From the NCBI GenBank assembly GCA_021613535.1, contig CP075496.1:11532001-11596000 (forward strand): DNA of 64,000 nt, written 5' to 3'. The notes below the pieces were generated by a model. The model had not been told where the DNA came from and made no database searches. It saw only the letters and a program-made list of their open reading frames with translations. Positions 48,158 to 61,338 of this stretch are shown here, piece after piece; within the stretch, counting starts at the first letter, position 1, and each line of letters opens with the position of its first letter. The position numbers and the translations under genes are program-made. The stretch is from Adineta vaga. Taxonomy: Eukaryota; Rotifera.

Positions 48158-50050
48158 ATGGTATCAGCTTCGTGGTTATCAATTGAAATTGTATCTTTTT
48201 ATTCATTTATTATTTTAATTATTCTCTTAACTGTTGGTGGAAATCTTGTTGTTCTTTTTGCTTTCTACAATGATCCTCATCTATTAACACCATCGAATAA
48301 TTTTCTCTTATCTATGGCAATTGCTGATTTACTTGTTGGCCTTATTGCTATGCCATTTTATTCGTAAGTTATTTGATAAAAATTCAAACTCTTTTAATTT
48401 ATTTTCTCATGAATATAAACTAGATTTGCTCAATTAAAAGGTTTTTGGCCATTTGGAGGGCTTTTCTGTAAAATATGGTTGACTATTGATGATGTCGCAA
48501 CCATGGCTAGTGTATTATCAATTGTTGCAATAACTATTGAACGTTATTGGAGTATTAATCATAGTGTTCATTATCGTCGTCATACAACAAAAACACGAAT
48601 TCGAATATTTTCTGTTCTCATTTGGCTTATTCCTTTGATTAATTTTGCACCAGGAATTTGGTTACTTGATCCTATTGATACAATTCCAACGACAAATATA
48701 ACAAAGAAAAGCAATCCTGAATGTATTGGTGCATATCATTCACATACAATTTATTTAATTGTTGCTCAAATCAATTTTTTTGCATGGCCATTAGTTGTTA
48801 TTCTTATACTTAATGCATTGATTGTCGGTAGTCTTTATCGACGATCTCATCGCTTTCCAACATTGAATAATTCTCTTGAACAACGTAAAGATAATGGATT
48901 ACAAGATATAAAACTAGACAAAAATGATGAACGACAAAACAGACATGAACATACAATTGAGAATGATGAAGGAACAATATCAAATAGTAATGATAATCAT
49001 TGTCAAACATACAAAAATGATGGCGAGGTAATTTAATTTTTTTCTGATCAGGAAATCTATTCAATATGATTTATCGAGTAGAAATAGAAGACAATAACAA
49101 AATTTCAATATTTAAAAGACTAGACATAAAATTTCTCATCTGATTATGAGTATCTATTAATTGAAAATTTATATCTTATTTTTGATGAAATTGATAAAGA
49201 GAATTACTCCCTTCATAGGAAGAAATTCTATGGCATGTTAATATGTAATCTCGATGATTGAGAATGAGGTAAAAAAATAACATAATAGAGCACAAATTTT
49301 ATCTTCAATTAATTACTTTTTGTTTTTTTTTATAAAAATAGAAATTAAGATTTAAATATAGGTGATTATTTTTATCAATAGGCACATAATCACGACCATT
49401 TCGGTACTATGATTCCACCAGTAATTAAAGAAGTTGAAGAACCTTTAGTTGAAGATGAAGTCATTGCTTCTCAACCATCACAATCAAATCATATATCATC
49501 ATCCAACGAAACAGAAACTCGACCATCAGCATCCAGATTTTATATTCGTATTAAAAAAGTTCTTTTGTCTTCATCAACACCTGATGAATGTCAATCATCA
49601 AAATCGACACAAACATTACATAGACAACAGCAAAGACAGAAACGAGAATCTCAATCGATATTTACATGGCGTTATAATTCATTTCGTTTATCTAAAAGAA
49701 ATATGACGTCAAATAGTGGTGAACAACGTACGGTTCGACGTTTAAGACGAGATAAACGTGCTGCCACATCACTTCTTATTCTTGTTCTTGTATTTATGAT
49801 TTTTTTATTACCTTATGTTGTTGTTGTTGTTGCTGGAAGTATTTTTTCATTAGAAATCTTAACCGATACAAATGGACAATTATATTCAGCTGCTTTTTGG
49901 CTTTTATGGCTCAATTCAACTGTCAATCCAATTCTCTATCCATTTATTCAGCCAAAATTCCGTGATGCATATAGAAGAATCTTTCTAAGAATAATAAGAC
50001 GACGACGACGGTTGGCATCTCTTATTGCTGACATGCAACGAAATAAATGA
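48158..50050 (+). CDS. Rhodopsin-family GPCR, biogenic-amine type
   Basis: Seven-helix receptor in three exons: 48158 to about 48364, about 48424-49027, and about 49382-50050. Helix 1 has GGNLVVLFAF, helix 2 NFLLSMAIADLLVGLIAMPF. Helix 3 is KIWLTIDDVATMASVLSIVA followed by ITIERYWSI; counting back from the ERY arginine (3.50) places Asp at 3.32, the amine-binding residue of aminergic receptors. Helix 7 holds WLNSTVNPILYPF with the NPxxY motif and Trp at 7.40. The third intracellular loop is very long (about 220 residues, charged and Ser/Thr-rich), typical of muscarinic, histamine H3 or dopamine receptors. Helix 6 reads IFLLPYVVV where CWxP is expected, so Trp 6.48 is replaced by Leu. The ligand is not determined. 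Confidence 0.88.
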
Positions 50051-50764
50051 TTTATTAGATTTATATATAAAATGTTAGATTACTAAATTATCTTAAAGAA
50101 ATACAAATCTTTTCTTTTTTTTTCAAAAAAAATGCATTCTAAACAAATGTTAATGTCGATTGTGAACCACTTTTTTTCTAACTAATTGAAAGATGATAGA
50201 GATATTTTTATGTATTCGAAAAGAATATATTTGTATATTTGTAGTAAAAAACAAATACATTTCAATTGTTTCTCAAGAGACAAAGACATGAATATTGATG
50301 GCATTATGTAACGCGATAGTATTTATTGAACCAATAAAATCAAAAGAATGATCATATTCAGTTCTTTTCGAGATTTTTTTCAAGTATCTATCTATACTTC
50401 AAGTAGATCAATAGACAAATATGAGTTACATTTTGGTTAATCATTCTAATGAAATGTTTTGTATTTATTTTTGATTTGACTTGAACAACAAATGTGAAAG
50501 AATATCATTCATTCCTACAAATCTTCTTTTCAAGATTAAATTTAAAATCATAAATATTTTCTTATGAACGGGCAAATATATTGTGAGAAAAGACACCAAA
50601 ACAAATTGTATACTATCTTTGTTAGTTATTAAACATGACATCTATACATGAAAATAAGAGTTATTAAACTAATCGGATTAACTGAAATGTTTTTGTAACA
50701 GATATTAAATAAAGTTTGACAAGAAATGAACGGATATTTGTATATATGTATATATATAATTTCT
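50051..50764. other. Convergent intergenic spacer
   Basis: AT-rich sequence between tail-to-tail genes; no feature recognised. Confidence 0.5.
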
Positions 50765-51178
50765 TCATTTGACTTCTTTAACTGTTTCTTGTTCTGGTTC
50801 TCGAAAACCCATACAATAGCAGAGAACTCCAAGAAGAAAAACAACCAGAAATATACCTAAAGTAAAATTATGTTTATTGTTTTATCTTGTAGTCGATAGG
50901 ATATTTACCTCCGAGTATTAATTGAATAACAGCCCAGACAGGAAAAAAGCCATTCATTAAAGAATCGGGTTCGACACGTCCAAAATTATCACGCGTCAAT
51001 GCAACTACTTCATCTTTTGGTATAGATGTACCATGAAGATCTGCACCATACACTACTAAAGTTTATGATATGAATAAATTTAGTCAGAATGTGAAATAGA
51101 TATGTATTACTAACCTGTCGTTAACATTATTAAATAAACTATTGAAAGTCCAAAAAGAGTTGCAACAAATGAATTCAT
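50765..51178 (-). CDS. Small protein with signal/anchor and C-terminal helix, unknown
   Basis: Three exons join in frame: 51178 to about 51116, about 51056-50909, and about 50858-50765, giving about 100 residues. The N-terminus MNSFVATLFGLSIVYLIMLT is a signal peptide or first helix. The middle is soluble (VVYGADLHGTSIPKDEVVAL, TRDNFGRVEPDSL), and the end has a long helix FPVWAVIQLILGGIFLVVFL LGVLCYCMGF, then an acidic tail FREPEQETVKEVK. Consistent splice sites (gttagt/ttag; gtaaat/acct side) and coherent topology support a real gene. No family was recognised. Confidence 0.6.
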
Positions 51179-52242
51179 TGTATTACTAAATGATATAACT
51201 GAAAAGATTGTTCTAAAATAAATAATATATATATCATTGCTAAAGTTTATAACAACGGAGAAAATATCGTGACTATTTTTTTAATGATTTGTACGATCAT
51301 TTCTGACGTTAAAGGTAAGTAATCGATTGAAACAACTATTTGAGTATGGAGTGTAACTTGTTATAGCCAAAATGATCAATGTTTTTTTTTCTCTCTCTTT
51401 AGTTGATCAAGAAGAGAACGAGAAGAACGTATTGATGAGACATACGGTGTGCATTTGACCGTATCCAACATACCTTGTGGGGGCCAAAAACATATCTGTC
51501 TCTCTTTATAACCAAATAAATCAACAAATCAAATGTAAACTCTTATAAAGATGAGTGCATGCATAATACTCAATGTATAACAAAAATATATGTTTAAAAC
51601 AATGAACTGAAAAACAATTATTACGAAATGAAATATGTATCGATAGTGATCATCAATTAATCGTATAGGATAATTTCTCATAGATGGAGTACTACGGAGA
51701 CAGATGAAATGAAAAGCAGGAATGACATTGCTGTAATTTCTACGTTAGAATTTAAAAATTGTATTCGATTCTGTATGTTTGTTATTTTGGAAATTATCAT
51801 GGATTGAATTACAATCTTTTCCTTTTAGATCCATAACATTGAAATGCATGTGTATGTTAATCCATCAAAATATATGGTAAAAAAATGTTTTAATTAGATA
51901 ATTGTCAAACACCGGACAATAAAAAAAAAGTAAAATAAATGTCGTGAAAATGGAACTTTGAAAAAAGTTGTTTAGGTTAGAGAAATTATCTACAAATAGT
52001 TGTTCATTCGTTCTGTTTGTATCAATGAGCATTTTCTTCGTATAAAATTGAATAAGATCAACCTAGAAAACAAAACAGAACAAACATAAGTCAATCTTTG
52101 TTTTACAATAAAAAGATATCGATGTTAGTAATAAAGAAGATATTAACAAAGTTAGGTATTACATTAGTACACACGAACACAGACGTATATTACCGATAGC
52201 ATAAAAATATTCATTAAATAGAAATATTAAAAAAAGGATCAA
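51179..52242. other. Intergenic region
   Basis: About 1.1 kb between two minus-strand genes, AT-rich, with no supported coding sequence, RNA gene or repeat. Confidence 0.5.
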
Positions 52243-55200
52243 CTAATAATATGGATCATCGGGATCCTTATCATAATTTGATGCAGGTCTTGGCAATGAT
52301 GGTGGACGACGCTATAAAGCAAAAATTAAAGCAATGAAATAAAGAATTGTTCATCCAATAGCAACAGAGATAAAACACAATCAATATTAGATAAGAAGAA
52401 GAACAGTTCAAATTGTTGACGATAGTAATAATACATCAAATGTCGATTTCAATACTTCGAACATATTCAATCGCATTTCATCTCAAGTACATACTTTACA
52501 ATATCATCTTGAAGTGAAAGAACATACAAATAAGCGTATAATTACAAAGAATTAATAGAAACCTCATGATCAATTGTTGTTCAACTCAAGTACTATTTAC
52601 TCTGATAGAATAAAGTGTTTGAAATACAAATACAGTCATACTTTCACTCACATCAATTTTCTTAGATACAGTTAAGCTAATAAGATAGTGATCTGTTGCA
52701 ATAGCAAAACATGCATAGAGTGTATGAGAAAAGAATGGAAAGACAAATCAATATAAATACAGTTTCATATACCTCCTCAACATTATCTTCTACTTTTTTC
52801 TATAGAGAAAAGACGATAGTGATCAGAGAAGAAGTAAAGATAGAAACAAATACCTCTTCGACGTCATCTTTGACTTTTTTCTGTAGAGAAAAGAGAACCG
52901 TGACAAAAGAAGAAGTAGATTAAAAAAAGAAATACCTCTTCAACTTCATTTTTTAATTTCTTCTGTAGAAATAAATAGTATATAATCAATAAAAATTAAT
53001 TCTAAAGGAAATTATACATACATAATCGTTGGTATCATCATCATCATCATAATGATCATCCCGTGGCGTTGGTTTGCTAACTGATGCAGCTTGTATAGAT
53101 CGTTGTGTAGTACCATAATCTTTACGTGTACGTTCCATATCACTTTTCCTATATTTAATAAAGAATAAATAGAAAATCGAAACAAAAGAAAGATCTTCTT
53201 ACATTCGAAAGTGTTCTTCTTGACAAAATTTCAAACATTCTTGTCGTGTTGCTGCGATTTTTTCATTCAGATTGAATACCTATATTCAACTTGTATTCTA
53301 ACAGATGATCGTTTTTTCATGTACTCTCTTACTTCTTGTGGCATTGTTTCTCGTAAACTCATAAGACGAACCATCTTTTGATCAACATCTCTTCGCCACA
53401 TATCAATATCCGTTTGTTTATCACGCATTTGATTGGTCATTTGTTGTTCAGTCTAGAAAAAAAGAAGAATTTCTTTCTTTTTATTTATAAAACACAAATC
53501 ATTTTCTACAATTAAAGCACATAGAATAAAATCAACAAACCTCAGGATTCCTTCTTCAGATATCACACATACTGTATTTTACTTACATTGTTTATACGCT
53601 GAGTCATTTGTTCTTCTAATAGATTCAAATCAACACGTAGACTGTTCACACGTTGTTCATGTTTCGTGAAGGTCTGTGATGTAATTTCATCATGTTGTTG
53701 AATAGTTTTTTGTAAATCATTACGAATCTGACAGATAACATAGATGCATAAGCAAAGCAGATAAAGAAGGAAAGAGCACAATGATACAAAAGCATACTTT
53801 TTCATTTAGATCACGTCGAACAGAAGCAAGATCTTCATTAGTAGGTAATGAAGAAACACGAGTTGTAAGATCACGAACCGCTTGAGCACCGCCTTTTATT
53901 TTATCTTCATTCTGTTGAATACGTGCATCTGTAGCTGAATGACGTGTTGCTATATCTCCTAAATTATTTGTTATAGCTTGAATATTTCCTTCAGCTTCTC
54001 GATGAGAATGTTCCATTGTATCAAGTCGTCGATTAATACTTATTATCTCTGGTTTATTACTCTATTATATATATAAATCTAAATCAGATAAATATGAAAT
54101 CAATTATTTCCTAACATACTAAATCACGAAGATCAGCGACACGTGCATTGATATTATTTATTGATGATTGAATAGTACCAAGTTGATGAGCAGATTTTTC
54201 TTCAGATTTTGTGACCATATCGGCTAATTCTTTATATTGTTGCTTTCTAAAATTGATATTTATTCTTATTTAGATTGAATTTTACTGACACTATCGACTT
54301 ACCGTGATTTAATTTCAGCATCAAGTACTTTTTCAATCTTTCGTCGATTTTCATCCGTTTGTTGTTCGATTAAAGTAATACCATCATTCAGTTTTCTTAA
54401 TGATTCTGCATTTTTTCTTGTTGTTTCCTATGAAGAAAAAAGGCGATAAAAATGAATTTCAGTACATAAGAATGTAAAAAATTTGATCAGTTTTATAGAT
54501 TAGTTCAAATAGATAAGAAAATAAAAAACAAATATGTTATTAAATCCATAATTATTTTGGTCAGTTACACAATGAAAATACCCTAATTTCATGATAAACT
54601 TTCGATTGTTCTTCATGTGTTGTATTTTTTAATAGATCCATTTGTTGTTCCATATCACTTTGAAATGATTGTAATTGTCGTTGACGTTGTTCATTTTCAA
54701 TTTGATGATTCTGTTTCAACAATTTTTAAGACTCATATTTTGTTTTTTTTGTAAGAAAAAGCGACGAAAACAAGTTATAAAAGCCTTTCTTCATTACCTT
54801 TTCAGCATCTTTTGCTCGATATTCAAATTCATCACGTAAACGTTCTAATTTATCTGTTGTTCGTTGTATAGTTTGACTATTGAGATCATTGGTTTCTTGT
54901 CGTAATCGTATTTGAACTTGTTCAATTTGACTTACACTTTCGCGACGCATATTTTCCATTGTTTTAACAATTTCCGTTTGAGTAGAACGAGTAGAATTAA
55001 TTGATGATTGAAGATCACTTAATCTAAATAACAAACATAAATCTATTTATCAAACAACTTGAAATGTGATTCAATACTTCGTAGATAATTGATTTTCAAC
55101 TAGACGACGATCTTCACGTTCAAAATCTAGACGAGTTCTTATTTCATTGAACAAATCTCGATATTCATTTATTCTTAAATGAAAAAGAAATGTTTTATTG

Positions 55201-56526
55201 ACTTAGAAAAAAAAGAAAAAATTCGACATACTTTTGATCAGTTGCTGCACGAAATGAATTGAAAAGAAGATCACCAGCATTGATAGTTTCTTGTTGCTTT
55301 CGTACAAGATCATTCTAAATCAAAAAGATATTTTAATCTATAAAAATAAATAATTTTTCAAATTAGAAAAATCTACTCAGGAACGATTCAAGCGTACTTA
55401 ACATTAATTACTATGGTAACTAATCCTTCAATACTCTAAATATTAATAAATATTTAGTAGTTCTTGAATGATGTCTCGTCTTTGTTAAATAAAATCTAGA
55501 AAACTTACTGTCAATCGTTGATCATCTTCTAGTTTTCTTGTCTTTTGTCTAACTTCATTGGTTAATAAATTTAAATTAGCTGTATCAAGTTCTAAACGAC
55601 TTCGAATAGCTCGTATTTCTTCTCCAATATTGAATTGTGTTTTTTCTAATTGTTCTCGTTGCATAGTATTTTCATCTAATTGTTTTCGAATACCATCCAC
55701 ACTGAAAGATGAAGAGTAAATTATGGATTAATTGTTCTCTTTATATGAGGAAAAAGAAAAGATTTTTCCAACCTCACTGATTGTGTATCACGTCGAAGAA
55801 AAGTATCTTTTTGTAAAGCAATTAATTGTTGTTCAAGACCTCGAACATTAGCAGTCGCAGTCAATGCTACTTGATGTTCATCACTAGATGTATATTCATT
55901 TCGTTTAATTCGTGCTGTTAGTTGAAGTATAACATCATTTTGTATGCGAATATTATTTTCAATTTGTTGACGTGATAGACGTTCCTCTTGAAGAACTGTT
56001 TGACTTTGACGTATCTGAAAAATTAAATATTTATAACTCATATGAATAATTAATGAAATCAAAGAAATTTACAGCATTAAATAATTCAGTTTGTAAACGA
56101 ATAACTTCTTCAAGTAAAGCACGATTTGAGATTTCAGTCATTTGTAAACGACTTTCTAATTGCTTTACTTTATAAAGAGATTGATTTAATGAATCATCAA
56201 ACCTGAAAAGAATGTTTTTTGATTTAGATAAAAGTTTTAAACAAGTAATAAGTTGTTACATTGGTGTTGAAATACCAGTTCGTAAAGGAAATAATGATGG
56301 ATTTGGAACTGATTGAGCATTTATTGGTGGTAAGGTTGGAGGTGGAAAACGGGCATCGACAGGTACAAGTTGAGATGATGTTGGGGATGGAATTATAGCT
56401 GGTTGAGGTCTATATTTAAGATAGAAGATGATGTTTTCAATCCTTTGAAAAAGATAATATCTCCTACGATCGAGGTAAGTCAGGTAAAATGGGACCAGTT
56501 CCAAGAAAGCGCCGTTGAGTATCCAT
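52243..56526 (-). CDS. Long coiled-coil protein with proline-rich N-terminus
   Basis: A multi-exon gene (about 18 exons) of roughly 950 residues. It starts MDTQRRFLGTGPILPDLPRS at 56526, then a proline-rich exon (PQPAIIPSPTSSQLVPVDAR and FPPPTLPPINAQS). From about 56200 to 53200 nearly every exon is heptad-like coiled coil, e.g. RIKRNEYTSSDEHQVALT, QLEKTQFNIGEEIRAIRSRL and VRDLTTRVSSLPTNEDL. A low-complexity acidic exon follows (RDDHYDDDDDTNDY), then three 27-nt microexons, and the end RRPPSLPRPASNYDKDPDDP before YY and TAG at 52243. The architecture suggests a cytoskeletal, ciliary or centrosomal scaffold. I do not recognise the family with confidence. Several internal exon borders, notably 55330-55480, are uncertain. 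Confidence 0.75.
52773..52962 (-). repeat. Three tandem 27-nt microexons, duplicated exon-intron unit
   Basis: Exons 52936-52962, 52854-52880 and 52773-52799, each exactly 27 nt and phase 0, encode KKLKNEVEE, KKVKDDVEE and KKVEDNVEE. The two introns between them (54 and 55 nt) also resemble each other, so an ~82-nt unit was duplicated in tandem. Confidence 0.8.
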
Positions 56527-57717
56527 TTGTTTACCTACTAACTGAACAACAGAAGGAAAGTTACTGTCATTGAACAAATTGATAATATGTCATATATGAG
56601 ATCACTTACGCTCGAACCACTTAATAACTAAAAACTCTTAAGAATAACAATGATGTTGTTGAAAATCAGTTTTGATGTGACAAATTCATGCGGTGAATGG
56701 AAAGCGTTGCTGGGAGTCGACCTCTCTTTCTTCCTCTTGGTTACGTGATGATTTTTTTTCTCATCGGTGAATGAAGGTAAAGTAACTACACCTTGAACCA
56801 ATCAATCGTTTGCTGAATCATTAAAAGACAGATTTTGACAGAAGAGAAAAAATGTTATGACAACAATTCAAGTTTTATTTTAATAATTTATTAGTTGAAA
56901 AAGAACTGATAGTACTAATTAGAATAAACAACACATGTTTTTCTTACGATCAAATAAATTGTATTGTACAAATAAAATAGTTCTTTGACATTGATAAGGA
57001 TTCGGTGTAGATGAATTTACAATGCTACCTACCACACTCGTCAATATCGATTCTACCCGGAGATTGTTGAACTGTTCTCAATGCCTACATGTATGTATAC
57101 ATGATTGAATAGTAAGCTTTCATCATCTATTTCAACGAAATACTTGTCTCAAATTATGTCACAACCTATAACATCGATTAGTATTGAATAAACACAGTTA
57201 GTTGACATCAATTGATTGTTCAATTTAAGTTATGAGTAATTATACAATCAAAGAGAGTATTTATGTTTATTGAAACTCTCTTGAAAACAACTTACTGTTC
57301 CAAGGCTTCTTTACTCGTTTTTTAAAACGACATTTTATTCATGAATATACTATATGAATAACTATACACTTTACTCTCTTTCTCTGAAATATTAGTTCTC
57401 ACCTTATACATACAAAGTCGATAAATATTTACTGATTTAAAAAGAATATTTATTGTTGTCCACAAAACATAGAATAATGCACATTTATATTATTTATTTA
57501 CGCGAATACTGTACTACTTCAGTCTGAATGATTGCACATGAATCGAGCTAATATTTCAATAGACAACCTACACAAATGTGGACAAAATTATTTGTAGGTT
57601 CTCTGGAAAGCTATGTATTTTCGTTTATCAATATATATATATATATCATTTATCCGGTTGAAAAACACTGCTAATGTCAAACAGTTCGAATCACAACATA
57701 CACCGAGTATATAGTGA
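56527..57717. other. Divergent intergenic region
   Basis: About 1.2 kb between the coiled-coil gene (minus) and the channel gene (plus). An (AT)n tract lies near 57630-57648. No additional gene recognised. Confidence 0.5.
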
Positions 57718-59361
57718 ATGAAGCCTGCATCTATGATAATAGAGTCGAACTTAGATCCGCGTCGTACAATTGTCAAAGAATTCAGTATGAATACATCAAC
57801 ACATGGTATTCCCGGTATTGTACGAAGCCAAAGTATACATAATCGACTATTTTGGTGTGTTTCATTCGTTGGATTCTTTGGAATCATGTGTTATTTTATC
57901 ACTCAAGCAGTTCTTGCTTATTTTGCATATCCAACGCAAACATCAGTAAGTTTTACAAATCAATGGCCACAACCTTTTCCGGCAGTAACTATTTGCAATT
58001 ACTCTCCGTATCTTTACGATCAATTTATTAGATCCTATTTGAACTATACAAATACTTTCAATCTAACAAATACAACTAATACAAGTAGAGATGCATTTAC
58101 TCCTCAACAAGCACTGTATATTAATGATTATCTTCAATATAAACTGAATGGAAATGAATCTATAGATGAGATTTATTTTCCACTTAGTTCAATGTTGATC
58201 AAATGTGTTTATAATGGTGCTAATTGTTCAACTGCTGACTTTGTTGAATTCAAATCTGCTACCTATGGCCTCTGTTATACATTCAATGCAGAAGCGTCTC
58301 ATATCAATAATGGTTCAATACATTATAACAATGAAAATGGATTTAGTGGTAAACTTCATTTGGATCTATATATACATCGCCATCAATATGTTCCATTTAT
58401 CTCTGACGGTAACAATAGTGACAAGAATCTATCATGTCATTTTCCAATTCGTCTTTTTTTCTCTGAATTTGTCTAATTAATTTAGCTGCTAGTATCGTAA
58501 CCATGATTCATGATAATACTCAATTACCTCTCGTTGATCGACTTGGTATTGAACTAGTACCCGGACGAAAGCATAAAATAAGCTATAGCACAAAGAATAA
58601 TGTTTTCTTACCTTCACCATATACAACATGTACTGAAAAAAGTAATCTCGGAATGCAAGCAATGTTTAATCAATTTTCCGGTGCGAATTATACATATGGA
58701 CAACAGATATGTTTTCAAGTTGCAAATCAAATATACACGTATGTATGATCAACATATTCAGAATATCTATGAAATCCATACATTCATTGTTTATAGATAT
58801 GAACAATGTGGTTGTGTTAGTCCTAGGCAGTGGACTACTCGTTATATTGTTCCTCTTGGTACTACAGATGTCATTTATGCAAGTATATGTAATATATCCG
58901 ATCCATGTTATTCTGCGGCAACCAATCGATTTCGGAATTCACCGTCTGTTACAAGTAAATATGCAGCAGACTGCGATTTAGAATGTTCGACAAATGAATT
59001 CGTTATTCAAGTATCATCCAGTTCTGCGCCACAACAATGGTATATGAATGATATAAAACAATTTGTTGAGAATTCATCTAATTCTTTACCTATGAATTGG
59101 TCAACAACTTGGTCAACTGAGATTCAATCGAATTATGTTGGTCTCGATGTTGTATGTGGATCAACTCAAGTGGAAAGTTATACTCAACAAGCAACGCTTC
59201 AAGCTGTTGATGTTATTTCAAATATCGGTGGTCAAACAGGTCTTTGGATTGGCATTAGTTTTCTTTCATTAATGGAATTTGCTGAAATGCTCTATCGACT
59301 TCTTCGATATCAGTTACATTATATGCAACGGAAAATTTGCAGAAAAATGACAGAGAATTAA
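57718..59361 (+). CDS. DEG/ENaC family sodium channel subunit
   Basis: A two-helix trimeric cation channel subunit. Three exons: 57718 to about 58409, about 58485-58738, and about 58797-59361, giving about 500 residues. The N-terminal gating motif is STHGIPGI (His-Gly), before helix 1 (FWCVSFVGFFGIMCYFITQA). The extracellular loop starts with the conserved WPQPFPAVTICNYSP and is rich in N-glycosylation sequons and cysteines (YEQCGCVSPRQW; CDLECS). Helix 2 is preceded by SNIGGQTGLWIGISFLSLME, where GIS is the selectivity G-x-S motif. Animal relatives respond to acid, peptides or mechanical force; the stimulus is not predictable. The region after helix 2 is short and basic. The family is often expanded in rotifers and other spiralians. 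Confidence 0.93.
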
Positions 59362-59860
59362 GTGAAATCTAGTTGACGGATGAATTATCATAAAACAGCA
59401 AACATCTCTTCTTTTCGTATTTAACATTAACATCTGTGAATTTCGATAGGGATTTAATATTTCCCAACTGCGATTATCGTGAATGTATTTGAAGTTATCA
59501 TGATCATACAATTTTATACTTAAAGAATATCTTTTAGTTCTTTCTACTTCATTTGTTTTGTTTTTTTCGAACAATTTTCACTTTTTATCAATCGGAATGG
59601 GAACAACTATCCTGAGTGTTGAAGCATAATTATATAAGACAAAAAGTCAAAAGAAATTTACTTTATCTAATTTAAATATAGTTAAATGTGAAATTTTATT
59701 GTATATGCAATTCTTAGATACAAGACAATTTCTTATCATAATATATATCTAAATTATCTTTGTTATACTTTCTCTACTCTGTAATTACTTTTGTATAGTG
59801 TTACAGCATGACGTCACCCTTCGTAGTTTCTGCAGCAGAACAGAATAGAAAAAAAGAATT
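59362..59860. other. Intergenic spacer
   Basis: AT-rich sequence downstream of the channel gene; nothing recognised. Confidence 0.5.
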
Positions 59861-59943
59861 TGCCAGGGATGGGGATCGAACCCATGCTCACTATTGTGAA
59901 TTGGATCTTAAGTCCAACGCCTTAACCACTCGGCCACCCTGGC
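59861..59943 (-). tRNA. tRNA-Leu (anticodon TAA)
   Basis: 83-nt type II tRNA without an intron. Acceptor GCCAGGG (59943-59937) pairs with CCCTGGC (59868-59862), discriminator A. The D arm is GGCCGAGTGGTTAAGGC, the anticodon stem TTGGA/TCCAA encloses CTTAAGA (anticodon TAA at 59910-59908), a long variable arm follows, and the T arm is GGGTTCGATCCCC. Confidence 0.97.
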
Positions 59944-60435
59944 ACGTCCTTCTATACTCCAGACGATGGATACTATATTCTCTAAAAGAATTCTTCATCT
60001 TTGCAAATAATAATTTTTATACAGTTTTGATCTTTTATCGTTTTCAAAGGATGAAATATACTTAGTCATTAATCGGTGATAAAGCAAATAACAGAATAAG
60101 TTGAACAGACGAGCATATTCGAAAAACCATTTCATAATGAATATTTTACTATTTAATTATAACTGATGAGTTTTTTCTTTTATCGAGTATTTTGCAAAAA
60201 AGGACTTTTTTTGTCTCGAAAGATCGACTTGAACTACAATTAACTATTTTATCATGAAAATCGAGTTGATAACATGCCGTTCTTGAGGAAAAAAAAGAGA
60301 AGAATAAAAGCTTTTAAAGTAATTAAAAATATTTTAAACAAAAAATATTTCTCGTTTTCTTTTTTTTTCAAAGAAATAAAATATATGCTATAAAATAGAG
60401 TAGAAAATAACAATACACTCTATTTCTTCTCCAAA
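59944..60435. other. Intergenic spacer
   Basis: AT-rich, includes the 5' flank of the tRNA-Leu (minus) and of the next small gene (plus); a TATA-like ATATGCTATAAAA near 60383-60395 could serve the latter. Confidence 0.4.
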
Positions 60436-60807
60436 ATGACAAACATTGCGTGCTATCTATGCGTTGTGCTCTCTTGTTTAGTTCTCGGTATTTTCTCGGG
60501 CAACTATACTTATTATGATGGTAAGATAAATGATAATATAAATCCATTTTTTAAAATTAAATCTTCTTGATTTTCGATAGGATTTTCCTATAATACAAAT
60601 AATACAAGCAATCAAACAGTGCTCAATCAAACACTAAATACTTGCGTTTGTCAATGTTTATTAACAAATGGATGTGCAGCATTAACATACTACAATTCTA
60701 CTCGACAATGTTCCTTTATTTCGGATTTAAATATCACTGAAAGTGAAGTTAGTTTGACAAGTGGAGCAACTTTATTGTTGGTGAATGCAAAGCTCGTTTA
60801 TAATTAA
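60436..60807 (+). CDS. Small secreted Cys-containing protein, PAN/apple-like
   Basis: Two exons, 60436-60521 and about 60581-60807, about 105 residues. The signal peptide is MTNIACYLCVVLSCLVLGIF. After an Asn/Thr-rich, heavily sequon-bearing segment (NTNNTSNQTVLNQTLN), a Cys pattern CVCQCLLTNGCAALTYYNST then RQCSFISDLN resembles part of a PAN/apple fold, where a Cys-rich loop precedes C..A..Y......C. The tail is hydrophobic (GATLLLVNAKLVYN). Bdelloids have many such short secreted proteins; function unknown. Confidence 0.7.
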
Positions 60808-61338
60808 GAACACCTGCCATAGAATGGATATTGATAAACATGAATTCTCTATTTCAGCTTTCTGTCATTGAAATAAAACTTCAGTTCTTATTGGTCTTTT
60901 CTATTTATAATACAACGTTTCTTTTCTTCTCTTTTTTCAAATAAGAAAAAGAATAATTGATAACTAATTTGCTTTGAATTTCAAGTACCTGTCAGTTGTT
61001 AATCTAAATGAAAAGACTTATTCTTTCGAACTAATCACATATTATTTTTCAATTCAGATCAACGAGTACCAATTTCAGATAATGAAGAGGAAAACAATCA
61101 CCTTAAAAATACGCATGTAATAATCACGTATTACAATTACATAGAAAGTTTGAAGTTTGTAATGGCAAGTGATAAATCGATTGAGAAAAGATGTTTACCA
61201 TTGTGTTTAATATTAAATGATCTGTACAAGAGGAAAAAACTGCGTCCTCTTTATTCGTTAGACGTTCGAAGTGTATGTACAGAAAAAAGAAGAAGAAGAA
61301 GAACGAAAACAAACAAATAAAACATGTCCTTTTTGTTT
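60808..61338. other. Convergent intergenic spacer
   Basis: AT-rich interval between tail-to-tail genes. A GAA/AAG-rich tract lies near 61285-61305. No gene seen. Confidence 0.5.

Noticed and set aside
52711-52923. Plus-strand frame with internal repeats
   Set aside because: It is the reverse complement of the tandem microexons and their introns; the repetition comes from that duplication.
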